Positions 51,817 through 61,382 are shown, counted from the stretch's first letter. The stretch: DNA of 64,000 nt from Chromobacterium alkanivorans (GCF_016937655.1 NZ_JAFHKL010000005.1:248001-312000), one strand, 5' to 3'. Numbers and translations: made by a program. The notes: generated by a model from the sequence alone, not told the origin.

Positions 51817-54015
51817 ATGACCGACACTCCCGTTTCCACTTCCCGCCGCCAGTTCATCAAGCGCGGCAGCGCGCTAGCCGCCAGTTCCTTGACGCTGTCC
51901 TTGCTGCCGGCCTCCATCCAGCGCGCGCTGGCCATTCCCGCCAACAATCGCACCGGCACCTTGCAGGATGTCGAGCACATCGTGATCCTGACCCAGGAAA
52001 ACCGCGCCTTCGACCACTACTTCGGCAGCCTGGCCGGCGTGCGCGGCTTCGGCGACCGTTTCCCGCTGCCGCTGGCCGACAGCGCCCTGCTCAAGCGCAA
52101 GACCGTCTGGTATCAGACCAATCAGGGCAATAGCGCCACGCCGCCGCGGGTGGTGGCGCCGTTCCACCTCAACACCGAGCAGACTTTCGCCTATATGCGG
52201 GTGGAGGGCACGCCGCATGTGTGGTCGGACGCGCAGTACGCCTGGGGCAAGGGCGCGATGAACGCCTGGCCCACGTACAAGCAGAACCATTCCATGGGCC
52301 ATTTCAAGGAGGCGGACCTGCCGTTCCAGTACGCGCTGGCCAACGCCTTCACCCTGTGCGACGCCTATCACTGTGCCTTCCAGGGCGGCACCAACCCCAA
52401 CCGCGTGTTCCTGTGGTGCGGCGGCAACGATCCTCTGCAGAAGGGCAAGGGCCCGGTGATCGCTAACGCCTACGACTCGGTCGACTACAACCCCAAGGGC
52501 GGCTACACCTTCAGCACCTACGCCGAGCGGCTGGAGCAGGCCGGGGTGGGCTGGAAGATCTATCAGGACATGGCCGACAACTTCACCGACAATCCGGTGG
52601 CCGGCTTCCGCAGCTTCCGCGCCGCCTATTTCGGCGAGGCCGGCGCCAAGCCGGCGCTGAAGAGCAAGGGCCTGTCCACCTGGACGCTGGACGATCTGCG
52701 CCAGGACGTGCTGGCCAACCGCCTGCCGCAGGTCAGCTACATCGTCGCCACCGCCGACGGCTCGGAACACCCGGGGCCGTCCAGCCCGGCGCAGGGCGCC
52801 GACTACACCGCCCGCGTGCTGGACGCGCTGACCGCCAACCCCGAGGTGTGGAGCAAGACGGTGTTCCTGGTCAATTTCGACGAGAACGACGGCTTCTTCG
52901 ACCACGTGCCGCCGCCGGCCGCGCCCAGCTATCTGAGCTGGGACTCCGATCCAGCCAAGGCGGTTCTGGCCGGCGCCTCCACCGTGGCCACCGACGGCGA
53001 ATACCATCATCTGCGCAGCAGCGAGACCGGCAACGAGCGCGCCGACCTGATCCACGTGCCTTACGGGCCGGGGCCGCGGGTGCCGATGTACGTGATCTCG
53101 CCGTGGAGTCGCGGCGGCTGGGTTAACTCCCAGGTGTTCGACCACACCTCGGTGATCCGCTTCATCGAGCAGCGCTTTGGCGTCAAGGAGCCCAATATCA
53201 GCGCCTGGCGGCGCGCGGTGTGCGGCGATCTGCTGTCCTGTTTCGACTTCGTCAATCCCAACGCGGAGCTGCCCAAGCTGCCGGCCACCGCCGCGCTGGC
53301 GGCGCGGGCGCGCGCCTTGCCCGGCCGCACCAAGCCCAGCGCGCCGGCCTTGCCGGAGCTGCCGGTCCAGGCCATTGGCCTGCGCCGCTCGCGAGCGCTG
53401 CCTTACGAGCTGCACGCCAGCGCGCGCGTGGACGGCAACGCCGGCACCGTGGAGTTGATCTTCGCCAATAGCGGCCAAGCGGCGGCGGTGTTCCACGTTT
53501 ACGACCGCCGCCATCTGGACGCGCCGCCGCGCCGCTACGCGGTGGAGGCCGGCAAGCAGCTGTCCGGGCTGTGGCGGGTCAATTACGACGCCAATCTTTA
53601 CGATCTGTGGGTATTGGGCCCCAACGGCTTCCATCGCCACTTCACCGGCGACGCCGGCCAGCTGGGCCGCCTGAGCAAGGCGCAGCCGGAAATCCAGGTC
53701 TGTTACGACCCGGCCGCCGGCGACGTTTACCTGAAGCTGCACAATAGCGGCCGCGAGAACTGCGAGTTCCTGGTGCGCGCCAACGCCTACGCGAAGAGCG
53801 AGCCGCAACGCGTCACCGTGGGGCCGCAGGGCGAGGCGGTGTTGAATTGGCCGCTGAAGAACAGCCACGGCTGGTACGACGTCAGCGTCGGCGCGCCGGT
53901 CTTCCCCGGCTTCAGCCGCCGTTTCGCCGGGCGGGTGGAAACCGGGCGCGACGGCTACAGCGATCCGGCGATGGGCGGCGCGGCGGTGGGCGAGCAGTGG
54001 ACGCCGCCGGTCTGA
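51817..54015 (+). CDS. Phosphocholine-specific phospholipase C (Tat-exported)
   Basis: A 732-residue phosphoesterase of the PlcN/PlcH (acid phosphatase-like) family that cleaves phosphatidylcholine or sphingomyelin headgroups. The Tat signal SRRQFIKRG (residues 9-17) precedes a hydrophobic stretch and AxA-like cleavage near ALAIPAN. The family's catalytic motif is QENRAFDHYFGSLAGVRGFG, with more metal and active-site residues in GGTNPNRVFLW, NFDENDGFFDHVPPP and DHTSVIRFIEQRFG. Two C-terminal beta-sandwich DUF756 repeats run from about 515 and 630 (YELHASARVDGNAGTVELIF; IQVCYDPAAGDVYLKLHNSG). It is likely a secreted virulence or phosphate-scavenging enzyme. The ATG at 51817 is chosen for the Tat signal. 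Confidence 0.92.
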   Translation: MTDTPVSTSRRQFIKRGSALAASSLTLSLLPASIQRALAIPANNRTGTLQDVEHIVILTQENRAFDHYFGSLAGVRGFGDRFPLPLADSALLKRKTVWYQTNQGNSATPPRVVAPFHLNTEQTFAYMRVEGTPHVWSDAQYAWGKGAMNAWPTYKQNHSMGHFKEADLPFQYALANAFTLCDAYHCAFQGGTNPNRVFLWCGGNDPLQKGKGPVIANAYDSVDYNPKGGYTFSTYAERLEQAGVGWKIYQDMADNFTDNPVAGFRSFRAAYFGEAGAKPALKSKGLSTWTLDDLRQDVLANRLPQVSYIVATADGSEHPGPSSPAQGADYTARVLDALTANPEVWSKTVFLVNFDENDGFFDHVPPPAAPSYLSWDSDPAKAVLAGASTVATDGEYHHLRSSETGNERADLIHVPYGPGPRVPMYVISPWSRGGWVNSQVFDHTSVIRFIEQRFGVKEPNISAWRRAVCGDLLSCFDFVNPNAELPKLPATAALAARARALPGRTKPSAPALPELPVQAIGLRRSRALPYELHASARVDGNAGTVELIFANSGQAAAVFHVYDRRHLDAPPRRYAVEAGKQLSGLWRVNYDANLYDLWVLGPNGFHRHFTGDAGQLGRLSKAQPEIQVCYDPAAGDVYLKLHNSGRENCEFLVRANAYAKSEPQRVTVGPQGEAVLNWPLKNSHGWYDVSVGAPVFPGFSRRFAGRVETGRDGYSDPAMGGAAVGEQWTPPV

Positions 54016-54031
54016 GCCGGCGGTGAACGAC

Positions 54032-54063
54032 AAAGGCGGAGCCGATCGGCCCCGCCTTTTTTC
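54032..54063 (+). terminator. Intrinsic terminator after phospholipase C
   Basis: AAAGGCGG...CCGCCTTT forms an 8-bp outer stem, with an inner GCC-GATC-GGC and a single mismatch between, followed by a T run to 54063. It ends before the convergent aldehyde dehydrogenase stop at 54076. Confidence 0.85.
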
Positions 54064-54075
54064 TTGATGGAAGGG

Positions 54076-55596
54076 TTAGAAGAAGCCCAGCGGCTTGCCG
54101 TCAAAGCTCACCAGCAGGTTCTTGGTCTGCTGGTAATGGTCGAGCGCGCGCTTGTGGGTTTCGCGGCCGATGCCGGACTTCTTGTAGCCGCCGAAGGCCG
54201 CGTGCGCCGGGTAGAGGTGATAGCAGTTGGTCCACACCCGGCCGGCCTTGATCGCGCGGCCGACGCGGTAAGCGCGGTTGATGTCGCGGGTCCACACCCC
54301 GGCGCCCAGGCCGAACTCGGTGTCGTTGGCGATGGCGACGGCTTCCGCCTCGTCCTTGAAGGTGGCGATGCTGACCACCGGGCCGAAAATCTCCTCCTGG
54401 AACACCCGCATCTTGTTGTTGCCCTTCAGCAGGGTGGGCTGGATGTAATAGCCCTGAGCCAGCCCGCCTTCCAGCGGCTCCAGCTTGCCGCCGCTCAGCA
54501 CCTCGGCGCCTTCCTGGCGCGCGATGTCCAGGTAGGACAGGATTTTGTCGAACTGCTGCTGCGAGGCCTGGGCGCCCACCATGGTGTCGGTGTCCAGCGG
54601 ATCGCCGCGTTTGATCGCCTGCACCTTCTTCATCACCTCGGCCATGAAGGCCGGGTAAATGGATTCCTGCACCAGCGCGCGCGACGGGCAGGTGCAGACC
54701 TCGCCCTGGTTGAAGAAGGCCAACACCAGGCCCTCGGCGGCCTTCTCGATGAAGGATGGCTCCGCCTGCATGATGTCTTCAAAGAAGATATTGGGCGATT
54801 TGCCGCCCAGCTCCACGGTGGACGGGATGATGTTCTCCGCCGCGCATTGCAGGATGTGGCGGCCCACCGGGGTGGAGCCGGTGAAGGCGATCTTGGCGAT
54901 GCGCTTGCTGGTGGCCAGCGCCTGGCCGGCTTCCTTGCCGAAGCCGTGCACCACGTTGACCACGCCCGGCGGCAGCAGATCGCCTATCACCTCCATCAGC
55001 ACCGCGATGCCCAGCGGCGTCTGTTCCGCCGGCTTCAGCACCACGCAGTTGCCGGCGGCCAGCGCCGGCGCCAGCTTCCACGCCGCCATCAGCAGGGGGA
55101 AGTTCCACGGGATGATCTGGCCCACCACGCCCAGCGGCTCGTGGATGTGGTAAGCCATGGTGTTGTGGTCTATTTCCGCCGCCGTGCCTTCCTGGGCGCG
55201 GATGCAGCCGGCGAAATAGCGGAAGTGATCCGCCGCCAGCGGGATGTCGGCGTTCAGCGTCTCGCGCACCGGCTTGCCGTTGTCCCAGGTTTCGGTGACG
55301 GCCAGCACCTCCAGATTGGCTTCGATGCGGTCGGCGATCTGCAGCAGCAGATAGGAGCGTTGCTGCGCCGAGGTCTGGCCCCAGGCGTCGGCGGCGGCGT
55401 GGGCGGCGTCCAGCGCCTTGTCGACGTCGGCGGCGTCGGAGCGCGGAAATTCGGCGATGGGCTGGCCGTTGACCGGCGAAGTGTTGGTGAAGTGCTGGCC
55501 GTTGACCGGAGGCGTGAACTCGCCGCCGATGTAGTTGCCGTAGCGGGGCTTGAAGGCGATCAGCGCGCCGGGCGTGCCGGGGTGGGCGTAACGCAT
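54076..55596 (-). CDS. NAD(P)-dependent aldehyde dehydrogenase (AcoD/ExaC type, acetaldehyde)
   Basis: A 506-residue cytosolic ALDH. The catalytic Cys is in [16 protein letters not shown] (tandem Cys-x-Cys as in AcoD/ExaC enzymes) and the general-base Glu in [14 protein letters not shown]. The NAD-binding stretch is [11 protein letters not shown], the oxyanion Asn is in [20 protein letters not shown], and the C-terminal [20 protein letters not shown] is typical of the branch. AGGAG seven bases before the Met at 55596 fixes the start. A sigma-54 promoter precedes it and an AcoR-like activator gene is divergent, so it is probably induced by ethanol, acetoin or acetaldehyde-type compounds (inference). 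Confidence 0.93.
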   Translation of the reverse strand: MRYAHPGTPGALIAFKPRYGNYIGGEFTPPVNGQHFTNTSPVNGQPIAEFPRSDAADVDKALDAAHAAADAWGQTSAQQRSYLLLQIADRIEANLEVLAVTETWDNGKPVRETLNADIPLAADHFRYFAGCIRAQEGTAAEIDHNTMAYHIHEPLGVVGQIIPWNFPLLMAAWKLAPALAAGNCVVLKPAEQTPLGIAVLMEVIGDLLPPGVVNVVHGFGKEAGQALATSKRIAKIAFTGSTPVGRHILQCAAENIIPSTVELGGKSPNIFFEDIMQAEPSFIEKAAEGLVLAFFNQGEVCTCPSRALVQESIYPAFMAEVMKKVQAIKRGDPLDTDTMVGAQASQQQFDKILSYLDIARQEGAEVLSGGKLEPLEGGLAQGYYIQPTLLKGNNKMRVFQEEIFGPVVSIATFKDEAEAVAIANDTEFGLGAGVWTRDINRAYRVGRAIKAGRVWTNCYHLYPAHAAFGGYKKSGIGRETHKRALDHYQQTKNLLVSFDGKPLGFF

Positions 55597-55659
55597 GGTG
55601 TTTCTCCTGTTGTGGATTGGCCGTTGCCGCGCGGCGGCGGGCCGCGGTGGCCGCTGTGC

Positions 55660-55675
55660 AGCAGAAAGCGTGCCA
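55660..55675 (-). promoter_or_regulatory. Sigma-54 promoter of the aldehyde dehydrogenase
   Basis: Read on the minus strand: TGGCACG-CTTT-CTGCT, against the -24/-12 consensus TGGCACG-N4-TTGCA/T; the invariant GG and GC are correctly spaced by ten bases. It lies about 64 bases upstream of the dehydrogenase start. The divergent NtrC-type activator supports the call. Confidence 0.75.
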
Positions 55676-55817
55676 ATGACGGCCGCCGGGACGGCGTGTT
55701 GCGATGCAAAACGCGGCATGCCGGCCAGGCCGTTGCGATCCGCGCGCCGCGCATTGCGCCGCAGCAGGCCGACGCCGGCGCCAAGGGGGCGGCCTGTCCG
55801 ATTGGCCGCGGCGCAAG

Positions 55818-55854
55818 CTGTCGCAAAACGCTACAGTGTCGCGTCCGATGCGAC
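55818..55854. promoter_or_regulatory. Candidate enhancer (UAS) for the AcoR-type activator
   Basis: Two adjacent dyads: CTGTCGCAAAACGCTACAG (55818-55836, six of seven arm positions paired) and GTCGC-GTCCGAT-GCGAC (55838-55854, perfect 5-bp arms). Their distance from the sigma-54 promoter, about 150-190 bp, is right for an NtrC-family enhancer. The binding protein is inferred. Confidence 0.5.
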
Positions 55855-55975
55855 GCCGGCTCCGGCGCGCGTCGTGCTAAGGTGGCGGTTCATCCGCCGC
55901 CGCAACCGTTTTCGTCCCGTCTCGCGGCCGCTCGCGAGACCTAGCGCCGGCGCTCACGTCCGGAGGGAAGTCATC

Positions 55976-57787
55976 ATGGATCATCCCATCGCCTCGCCCG
56001 TGGAGCGGGCGCGCCGCAGCTTCTTCCAACAAGGGCTGGCGCCGGCCGGGCTCAGGGGCGAAATCGCCCAGTCCTGGCAGCGCTGCCGGCAGCAGGCCTT
56101 GCCGCCGCAGGGCGCGCGACGGCAAGACGGCCTGGAAAGCGCGGCGCTGAACGCGCTGCGCGAGGCCAACGGCCTGTTGTTGCGGCTGGCCCAGCCCGAG
56201 CTGGACGGGCTGGGCGAACAAGTCGTCGACCGCCGCGGCATCGTGCTGCTCAGCGACGCCGACGGCGTGATCCTCAACGCCGCCGGTTGCCCCGGTTTTC
56301 TGCCCAAGGCGGAACAGGTGGCCTTGCTGCCAGGCATGGCCTGGGGCGAGCGCGACCGAGGCACCAACGCCATCGGCACCGCGCTGGCGCTGGGCGCGGC
56401 GGTGCAGGTCAACGGCGGCGAACACTATCTGGCCAGCAACGGCGGCATCTCCTGCTCGGCCGCGCCCATCTTCGCGCCCAACGGCCGCCTGGCCGGCGCG
56501 CTCAACATCAGCAGCGACGCGCGCGCCCACGACGCGCACGCGCTGGGCTTGGTGCGGTTGGCGGCGCGCCAGATCGAACACCGCTGGCTGGCGCGGCCGG
56601 CCTCCGAACATTGGCTGGTGCGCTTCCACCTGAACCACGCCTTGCTGGGCTCGCCGCGCGAAGGCGTGCTGGTTTTCGCCGACGAGGTGCTGGTGGAGGC
56701 CAATAGCTGCGCGCTGGCCTGGCTCGGCCTGGCCTGGGCCGACCTGGGGCGGGCGCGCTTCGGCCAGCTGTTCGACGGCGAGCTGCAGCCGGCCGACGGC
56801 CTGCGAACGCGGCTAGGCCGGCGCGGCCAGCATTTTCATCTGCACATCACGCCGCCGGCGAGTCAGGCGCCGACGGCGCGGCAAACGCCCAAGGCCGACG
56901 CGGCGGCGCGGCCCTCGGTCGCCTTGCAGCGCGCCGTCAAAGTGCTGAACGCCGACATTCCTGTGTTGCTGCAAGGCGAAACCGGCGTGGGCAAGGAGGT
57001 GTTCGCCCGCGCCTTGCACGCCGCCAGCCGGCGCGGCCGCGGACCCTTCGTCGCCGTCAACTGCGCGGCGATACCAGAGGCACTGATCGAGTCTGAGCTG
57101 TTCGGCTACGAGGAGGGCGCGTTCACCGGCGCGCGGCGCAAGGGCATGACGGGCAAGCTGCGCGAAGCCGACGGCGGCGTGCTGTTCCTGGACGAGGTGG
57201 GGGACATGCCGGCGGCGATGCAGGCGCGGCTGCTGCGCGCCTTGCAGCAGCGCGAAGTCACGCCGCTGGGCGGCGGCCGAACGCAGGCGGTGGATTTCGC
57301 GCTGGTCTGCGCCACTCACCGCGACCTGGCGGCGATGACGGCGGCCGGCGAGTTCCGCGCCGACCTGTTCTACCGGCTGCAGGACTATCCGGTGCGGCTG
57401 CCGCCCTTGCGCGAGCGCGACGACCTGCCGCTTCTGATCGACGAGATCTGGGACGAACTGGGCGCCGCGCGACGCGGCGTGCGCCTGGGCGGCCCGCTGC
57501 GGGCGGCCTTGCTGGCCTACAGCTGGCCGGGCAACGCGCGCCAGCTGCACAGCGCGCTGCGCACCATGCTGGCCCTGGCCGACGACGGCGCGGAACTGGG
57601 GATCGAGAACCTGCCGGCCGGCTGCCGCGCCGAAGCGGCCACCCTCTCTCCGACGCTGGCCGCCGGCCGCGACGATTTGATCGAACAGACGCTGGCGCGC
57701 TGTCAGGGCAATGTCAGCCGCGCGGCGGTGGAGTTGGGGGTGGCGCGCAGCACGGTGTACCGGCGGCTGCGCGGCGGAGGGCGCTAG
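55976..57787 (+). CDS. Sigma-54-dependent transcriptional activator, AcoR type
   Basis: A 603-residue bacterial enhancer-binding protein. The N-terminal GAF-like sensor spans about 30-230 ([40 protein letters not shown]), and a PAS-like stretch follows. The AAA+ domain spans about 315-535 with Walker A GETGVGKE, the sigma-54 contact loop GAFTGAR, Walker [13 protein letters not shown] and an arginine finger in FRADLFYRL. The C-terminal Fis-type HTH is [26 protein letters not shown] lies about eight bases before the ATG. The domain order matches AcoR (acetoin catabolism), and the divergent target is an aldehyde dehydrogenase. The ligand is not provable from sequence. It ends directly against the convergent hydrolase. 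Confidence 0.92.
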   Translation: MDHPIASPVERARRSFFQQGLAPAGLRGEIAQSWQRCRQQALPPQGARRQDGLESAALNALREANGLLLRLAQPELDGLGEQVVDRRGIVLLSDADGVILNAAGCPGFLPKAEQVALLPGMAWGERDRGTNAIGTALALGAAVQVNGGEHYLASNGGISCSAAPIFAPNGRLAGALNISSDARAHDAHALGLVRLAARQIEHRWLARPASEHWLVRFHLNHALLGSPREGVLVFADEVLVEANSCALAWLGLAWADLGRARFGQLFDGELQPADGLRTRLGRRGQHFHLHITPPASQAPTARQTPKADAAARPSVALQRAVKVLNADIPVLLQGETGVGKEVFARALHAASRRGRGPFVAVNCAAIPEALIESELFGYEEGAFTGARRKGMTGKLREADGGVLFLDEVGDMPAAMQARLLRALQQREVTPLGGGRTQAVDFALVCATHRDLAAMTAAGEFRADLFYRLQDYPVRLPPLRERDDLPLLIDEIWDELGAARRGVRLGGPLRAALLAYSWPGNARQLHSALRTMLALADDGAELGIENLPAGCRAEAATLSPTLAAGRDDLIEQTLARCQGNVSRAAVELGVARSTVYRRLRGGGR

Positions 57788-58651
57788 TCAGGCCGCCGCG
57801 TTGGGCAGCTGTTCCAGCCAAGCCTGAAACGCGTCCAGCACCGGTTGCGGGGACTTGGCCCAGGCAAAGTGGGAGAAGGCGCGCAGACCGTGATCCGCGG
57901 CCTGCAATTCCCGCTGCGTCACGCTGGCGCGCGCCAGCTTGTCGGCCAGAAAATCCGCGCAGGAGCGGGGAACGAAGCGATCGCCGGACAGCGATAGCAG
58001 CAGCACCGGCAGTTCCAGCCGGCGCAGCGCCGCTTCGTAGTCGGTGTCCACGCCTTCCGGCCGGTAACGGCCGTGCAAGGCTTCCTGCGTCCAGTCGCGG
58101 ATCAGCCGCCCCGGCTGTCGTCCGCCAAAGCCCAGCTTGTCGCCGGGAAAGTAGCCCAGGCCGCGGTTGAGTTGTTGAATCAGCCGCAGGCCAAAGCCGC
58201 GTTTCCAGGCGGACAATGCGCCGGGCATGGCGCGGAAGTAGTTGGAGCCGCTCGCGAGCAAAGCCACGCCGGCCACCTCGGCCGGATTTTCGCAGGCTTG
58301 CAGCAGGGCGAATTGCCCGCCCAGGCTGTGTCCCGCCAGGAGCAGCGGCCGGCCGGATGTCTGTTCGCCCAGCCGTCGACGCAGATGGGCGATATCGGCC
58401 AGCACTTCCTGGTAGCCGAAGTCCTGACGGCGGACGTCCCGCACCGAGCTTTGACGCATGCCCCTGGTCTCAAGCGCCGCCACGCAATAGCCGCGCGCGG
58501 CCCAGGCCGCGCCCAGCGCGCGATAGTAGGACACGTTGACGCCCAAGGCCGGCAAGAACAGGATCACGCCCTGCGGGGCTTGTTCCGGAACGCCGTGCCA
58601 TTCAACAACAGTGTGCTCGCCGTCCGCTAGCTGGATTCGGCTCGAGTGCAT
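57788..58651 (-). CDS. Alpha/beta hydrolase (serine aquiline/esterase-like)
   Basis: A 287-residue alpha/beta-fold hydrolase. The nucleophile elbow is GHSLGG in LLLAGHSLGGQFALLQACEN (Ser about residue 108). The acid is probably in LSGDRFVPRSCADF and the His in AADHGLRAFSHF, giving a full Ser-Asp-His triad. No signal peptide, so probably cytosolic. The N-terminal half has the oxyanion strand GVILFLPALGVNVSYYRALG seen in YheT/PHA-depolymerase-like esterases. Substrate unknown. Its stop abuts the stop of the AcoR-like gene, with no terminator between. Confidence 0.85.
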   Translation of the reverse strand: MHSSRIQLADGEHTVVEWHGVPEQAPQGVILFLPALGVNVSYYRALGAAWAARGYCVAALETRGMRQSSVRDVRRQDFGYQEVLADIAHLRRRLGEQTSGRPLLLAGHSLGGQFALLQACENPAEVAGVALLASGSNYFRAMPGALSAWKRGFGLRLIQQLNRGLGYFPGDKLGFGGRQPGRLIRDWTQEALHGRYRPEGVDTDYEAALRRLELPVLLLSLSGDRFVPRSCADFLADKLARASVTQRELQAADHGLRAFSHFAWAKSPQPVLDAFQAWLEQLPNAAA

Positions 58652-58758
58652 GCCTGTGCCTCCAAGGTTGTGAGCGGCAAACAGAACAAGCTATCAGTCT
58701 GATGCGCAATGGCAAGCCGCCATGTTCCGGCAGGTTCGGCCCTCGCGCTGCGGGCTTA

Positions 58759-58898
58759 GAACCTGTTTACGATCTCGCGAGCAAGAGCGAGACAAGGCGA
58801 AAACGGCTGAGAAAGCGGAATGTACAGAGGGTACATGAGCATTTCGAAGGCGTTTTCAACGCCGTATCGCCGCAGCGCAGCAGATCGTAAACAGGTTC
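58759..58898 (-). mobile_element. Stop-codon MITE, copy E (140 bp)
   Basis: Both ends read inward are GAACCTGTTTACGATC, the best-preserved pair in the window. TTA flanks both sides (58756-58758 and 58899-58901); the right TTA is the complement of the TAA stop of the exonuclease gene. The terminator-like hairpin has one mismatch (CCGCT/AGCCG). It shares the TTCGAAATGCTCATGTACC-type core with the other full copies. Confidence 0.85.
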
Positions 58899-59507
58899 TT
58901 AGCCATAGCCGCGCTGTTTCAGCGCCAGGTAGAGCATGGCCGCGTTGATGGCGTCGTTGAGCGCGTCGTGACGCGGCGGCGCGGGCATGTCCAGATCCTG
59001 GCAGATGCTGGCCAGCCGCAGGTCGATGTGGGCGTCCGGGTTTTGCCGCAGCTTGTAGTCGTAATAGCGGCCGGAGATCTCGATGCGCCGCTGCGGCAGC
59101 GGCACGCCCAGCCAGGGGCGGATATAGCGGTTGAGCACCGCCATATCGTATTCCAGGTAATAGCCCAGCAGCGGCCGGCCGCCGACGAAGTCCAGCAGCC
59201 GCCGCATCGCGTCCAGGGCTTCCATGCCCTGATTAACGTCGATGGGCCGCAGGCCGTGGATGCGCACATTGTCCGCTGGCGGCGCCCGTTCCGGCCGCAC
59301 CAACAGATACAGCGCCTCGCTGGCGAGGATGCGGTTGCCGCGCAGCTTGACCGCGCCTATGGACAGCAGCTCGGCCTCCGCCGGATTCAGGCTGGTGGTT
59401 TCGCAGTCCAGGCTGACCAGTTCGTCAGGATGCTCGCTATACATGCCGGCGTAGGCCGGATCGCGCAGCCGGCGGCGCTGCCATTGGCGCAGCAGGGCGG
59501 TCAGCAT
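58899..59507 (-). CDS. DEDDh 3'-5' exonuclease (DnaQ/PolC-epsilon-like)
   Basis: A 202-residue exonuclease domain. Exo I is VSLDCETTSLNP (Asp34, Glu36), Exo II is YYLEYDMAVLNR (Asp121), and Exo III is RHDALNDAINAAML (His180, Asp185), so all catalytic residues are present. There is no polymerase-binding tail of DnaQ, so a repair or RNA-processing role is more likely than proofreading. Its ATG overlaps the stop of the CBS/DUF294 gene by one base; this pair is a common linkage in gamma- and betaproteobacteria. Its TAA is the target triplet of MITE copy E. Confidence 0.9.
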   Translation of the reverse strand: MLTALLRQWQRRRLRDPAYAGMYSEHPDELVSLDCETTSLNPAEAELLSIGAVKLRGNRILASEALYLLVRPERAPPADNVRIHGLRPIDVNQGMEALDAMRRLLDFVGGRPLLGYYLEYDMAVLNRYIRPWLGVPLPQRRIEISGRYYDYKLRQNPDAHIDLRLASICQDLDMPAPPRHDALNDAINAAMLYLALKQRGYG

Positions 59508-61312
59508 CAGAAGCTGCCCAGCCGGTAATGGTGGCGCAGCTGCGCCTTGAAGCGCTTGACCACGGCCAGCGCGTCCTTGAGCAGGTCCCGTTCCAGCGAG
59601 GACAGCTTTTCCGGTTCCAGCAGATTGTCGGCCGGCTTGCCGGCGCCAAGCCGCTCCAGCCCCTGTTCCAGCCGCAGCTGCATCAGATAGGACAGCGCCT
59701 CGCCCACGTCCTCGGCCAGGCTCCGCTCCAGCCGGCCTTGCGCCGCCAGTGCCTGCAGCCTTTGCTGCGAGTTGTTGTCGCTGACCCCGTATTCCAGCGC
59801 CAGCGCGCGGATGCCGTGCACCAGCGGGAAGATGCCGCCTTTTTTCAGGTCCAGCGCGGCGCGGCCGTCGCGGTCTCGGGTCTGCAGATGGGAGAACAGG
59901 CCCAGCGGGGTGTCGAACTGTTCGATGGCGCGGGCGAAACGGGAGAAGAAGCCGGCGTCGTCGCGCAAGGTGGCGCGCAGATAGCTTTGGGCGTCCTCCA
60001 GCAGCGCGGCGTCGCCGCAGACGGCTTCCGCGTCCACGAAGATGGCCAGCCGCATCAAGGCTTGCCCGTCCGGGCGGTGCACCCAGTTGTGCAGGCGGTC
60101 GCGCAGCTCGGCGCCGCTGAAGCGCCAGTCCGGATGGCTGAGCATGATGTCGCCGGGACAGGGCGGGTAGCCGAAGCGGGCCAGCGCGGCGGAAAAGGCC
60201 TGACAGCTGGCCTCCAGTTGCGGCCACGCCGCGCCGTCGCGCAGCAGCAGCGCGTTGTCCTGATCGGTTTTGAGTATCTGTTCGCCGCGCCCCTCCGAGC
60301 CCAGCACCAACAGGCAGCTGTTGGCCACCAGCTCCGGCGGCGCGATCAGCCGCCAGGCGCGGGCGAACAGCCGGGCGTTGAGGCTTTGCACCAGCCGGCC
60401 CAGTTGCAGCGCCTTGACGCCGTGGCCGGACAGGATGCGCACCAGCCGCGGGATCTGCTCCGCCACTTCCGTCAGTTCGTCCAGCGTGGCCGCGCGCTCC
60501 AGCCGCTGCGCGATCAGATGGGAGTGGTTGGAGAAATAGGACAGCACGTCCACCTGGGCCAGCATGCTCACCGGCTCGCCGCGCTCGGTCACCACCAGGC
60601 GGCGCAGATTGCGGCGCGTCATCAGCAGCAGGGCGTTGAACAGGAAGTCGTCGATGTCTATGGTCAGGAGCTCGTACTGGCAATGCGCGGCCGCCGGCGC
60701 GTCCGAGGACACGCCGTTCAGCACGATGTCGCGGAAGTCGGTGGTGGTGAGGATGCCCAGCCGTCCGTTGTCGCGCAGCAGCACGGATTTGGATTTGTGC
60801 GCCTTCATCGCCGCCGCCGCGTCGCGCAGGCTGGCGTCGCCGTCGACGAACACCGGCTGGCGGCCGCCGACGTCGCGCACGGTGGCCGCCAGCAAAGTTT
60901 GCAGTTCGCGCTGGCCGGCCCTCTGCGCCAGCCGGCCCAGCTTTTCCGACACGCTGGCGTAAAAATAGGCGCCGAAGCGCGGGTTGCTCTCGGTCAGCGC
61001 CAGCACTTCGGCGCGCGGCAGGCTGTAGAGCAGCGCTTCTTCCTGCACGATGAAACGGTGGGAGGTCTGGCCGGCGGCCATGGCGCGGGCGTCGAAGCCG
61101 TCCTGGGCCCGGTACAGCGCGACGATCTCGTCGCCGGCCATTTCCCGCACCACGCCCTTGATCACCACGTACATGGCGGTCACCGCCGCGTCCGGCGCCA
61201 GCACGGTTTGCTCGTCGGCGTAGAACAGGATGTCGGCGCAGGCCTCCAGGCGCAGGCGCTCGTCCGGACTCAGGGCGTCGAAGGGGGCGTGGCTGAAGTC
61301 GAATCGCTGCAT
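59507..61312 (-). CDS. cNMP-binding, CBS and DUF294 nucleotidyltransferase-like protein
   Basis: A 601-residue cytosolic signalling protein. An N-terminal cyclic-nucleotide-type domain spans about 20-115 (ADILFYADEQTVLAPDAAVT), and two CBS motifs about 150-265 (ALLDVGG-type start; SVLLRDNGRLGILTTTDFRD). A DUF294 putative nucleotidyltransferase follows, with GSEGRGEQILKTDQDNALLL (the GlnD-like GS-x-GR-x-E-x11-D-x-D site), and a C-terminal DUF294_C helical domain completes it. The start at 61312 follows GAGGG by six bases; the upstream extension to 61465 lies in the YafJ coding region. Such proteins are thought to link adenylate or cNMP sensing to an unknown nucleotidyl transfer. It forms an operon with the exonuclease. 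Confidence 0.88.
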   Translation of the reverse strand: MQRFDFSHAPFDALSPDERLRLEACADILFYADEQTVLAPDAAVTAMYVVIKGVVREMAGDEIVALYRAQDGFDARAMAAGQTSHRFIVQEEALLYSLPRAEVLALTESNPRFGAYFYASVSEKLGRLAQRAGQRELQTLLAATVRDVGGRQPVFVDGDASLRDAAAAMKAHKSKSVLLRDNGRLGILTTTDFRDIVLNGVSSDAPAAAHCQYELLTIDIDDFLFNALLLMTRRNLRRLVVTERGEPVSMLAQVDVLSYFSNHSHLIAQRLERAATLDELTEVAEQIPRLVRILSGHGVKALQLGRLVQSLNARLFARAWRLIAPPELVANSCLLVLGSEGRGEQILKTDQDNALLLRDGAAWPQLEASCQAFSAALARFGYPPCPGDIMLSHPDWRFSGAELRDRLHNWVHRPDGQALMRLAIFVDAEAVCGDAALLEDAQSYLRATLRDDAGFFSRFARAIEQFDTPLGLFSHLQTRDRDGRAALDLKKGGIFPLVHGIRALALEYGVSDNNSQQRLQALAAQGRLERSLAEDVGEALSYLMQLRLEQGLERLGAGKPADNLLEPEKLSSLERDLLKDALAVVKRFKAQLRHHYRLGSF

Positions 61313-61382
61313 GGCGGCCCTCGCGGAACACAAGACGTTGCCGCCAGCATAACACCGGCGGCAAGGGCTTGTCGGCGGACGC

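Larger units (their letters stand above)
55597..55975. promoter_or_regulatory. Divergent control region, aldehyde dehydrogenase / AcoR-type activator
   Basis: 379 bp without a gene. It holds the sigma-54 promoter of the dehydrogenase (55660-55675), a pair of candidate enhancer sites about 160-190 bp upstream of it (55818-55854), and the GGAGGG binding site (55962-55967) of the activator gene. I see no obvious sigma-70 promoter for the activator. Confidence 0.7.

Noticed and set aside
55680-55730. A second sigma-54-like site (GGCATG...TTTTGCA on the minus strand)
   Set aside because: The GG and GC are 13 bases apart instead of 10, so it cannot be a working -24/-12 pair.
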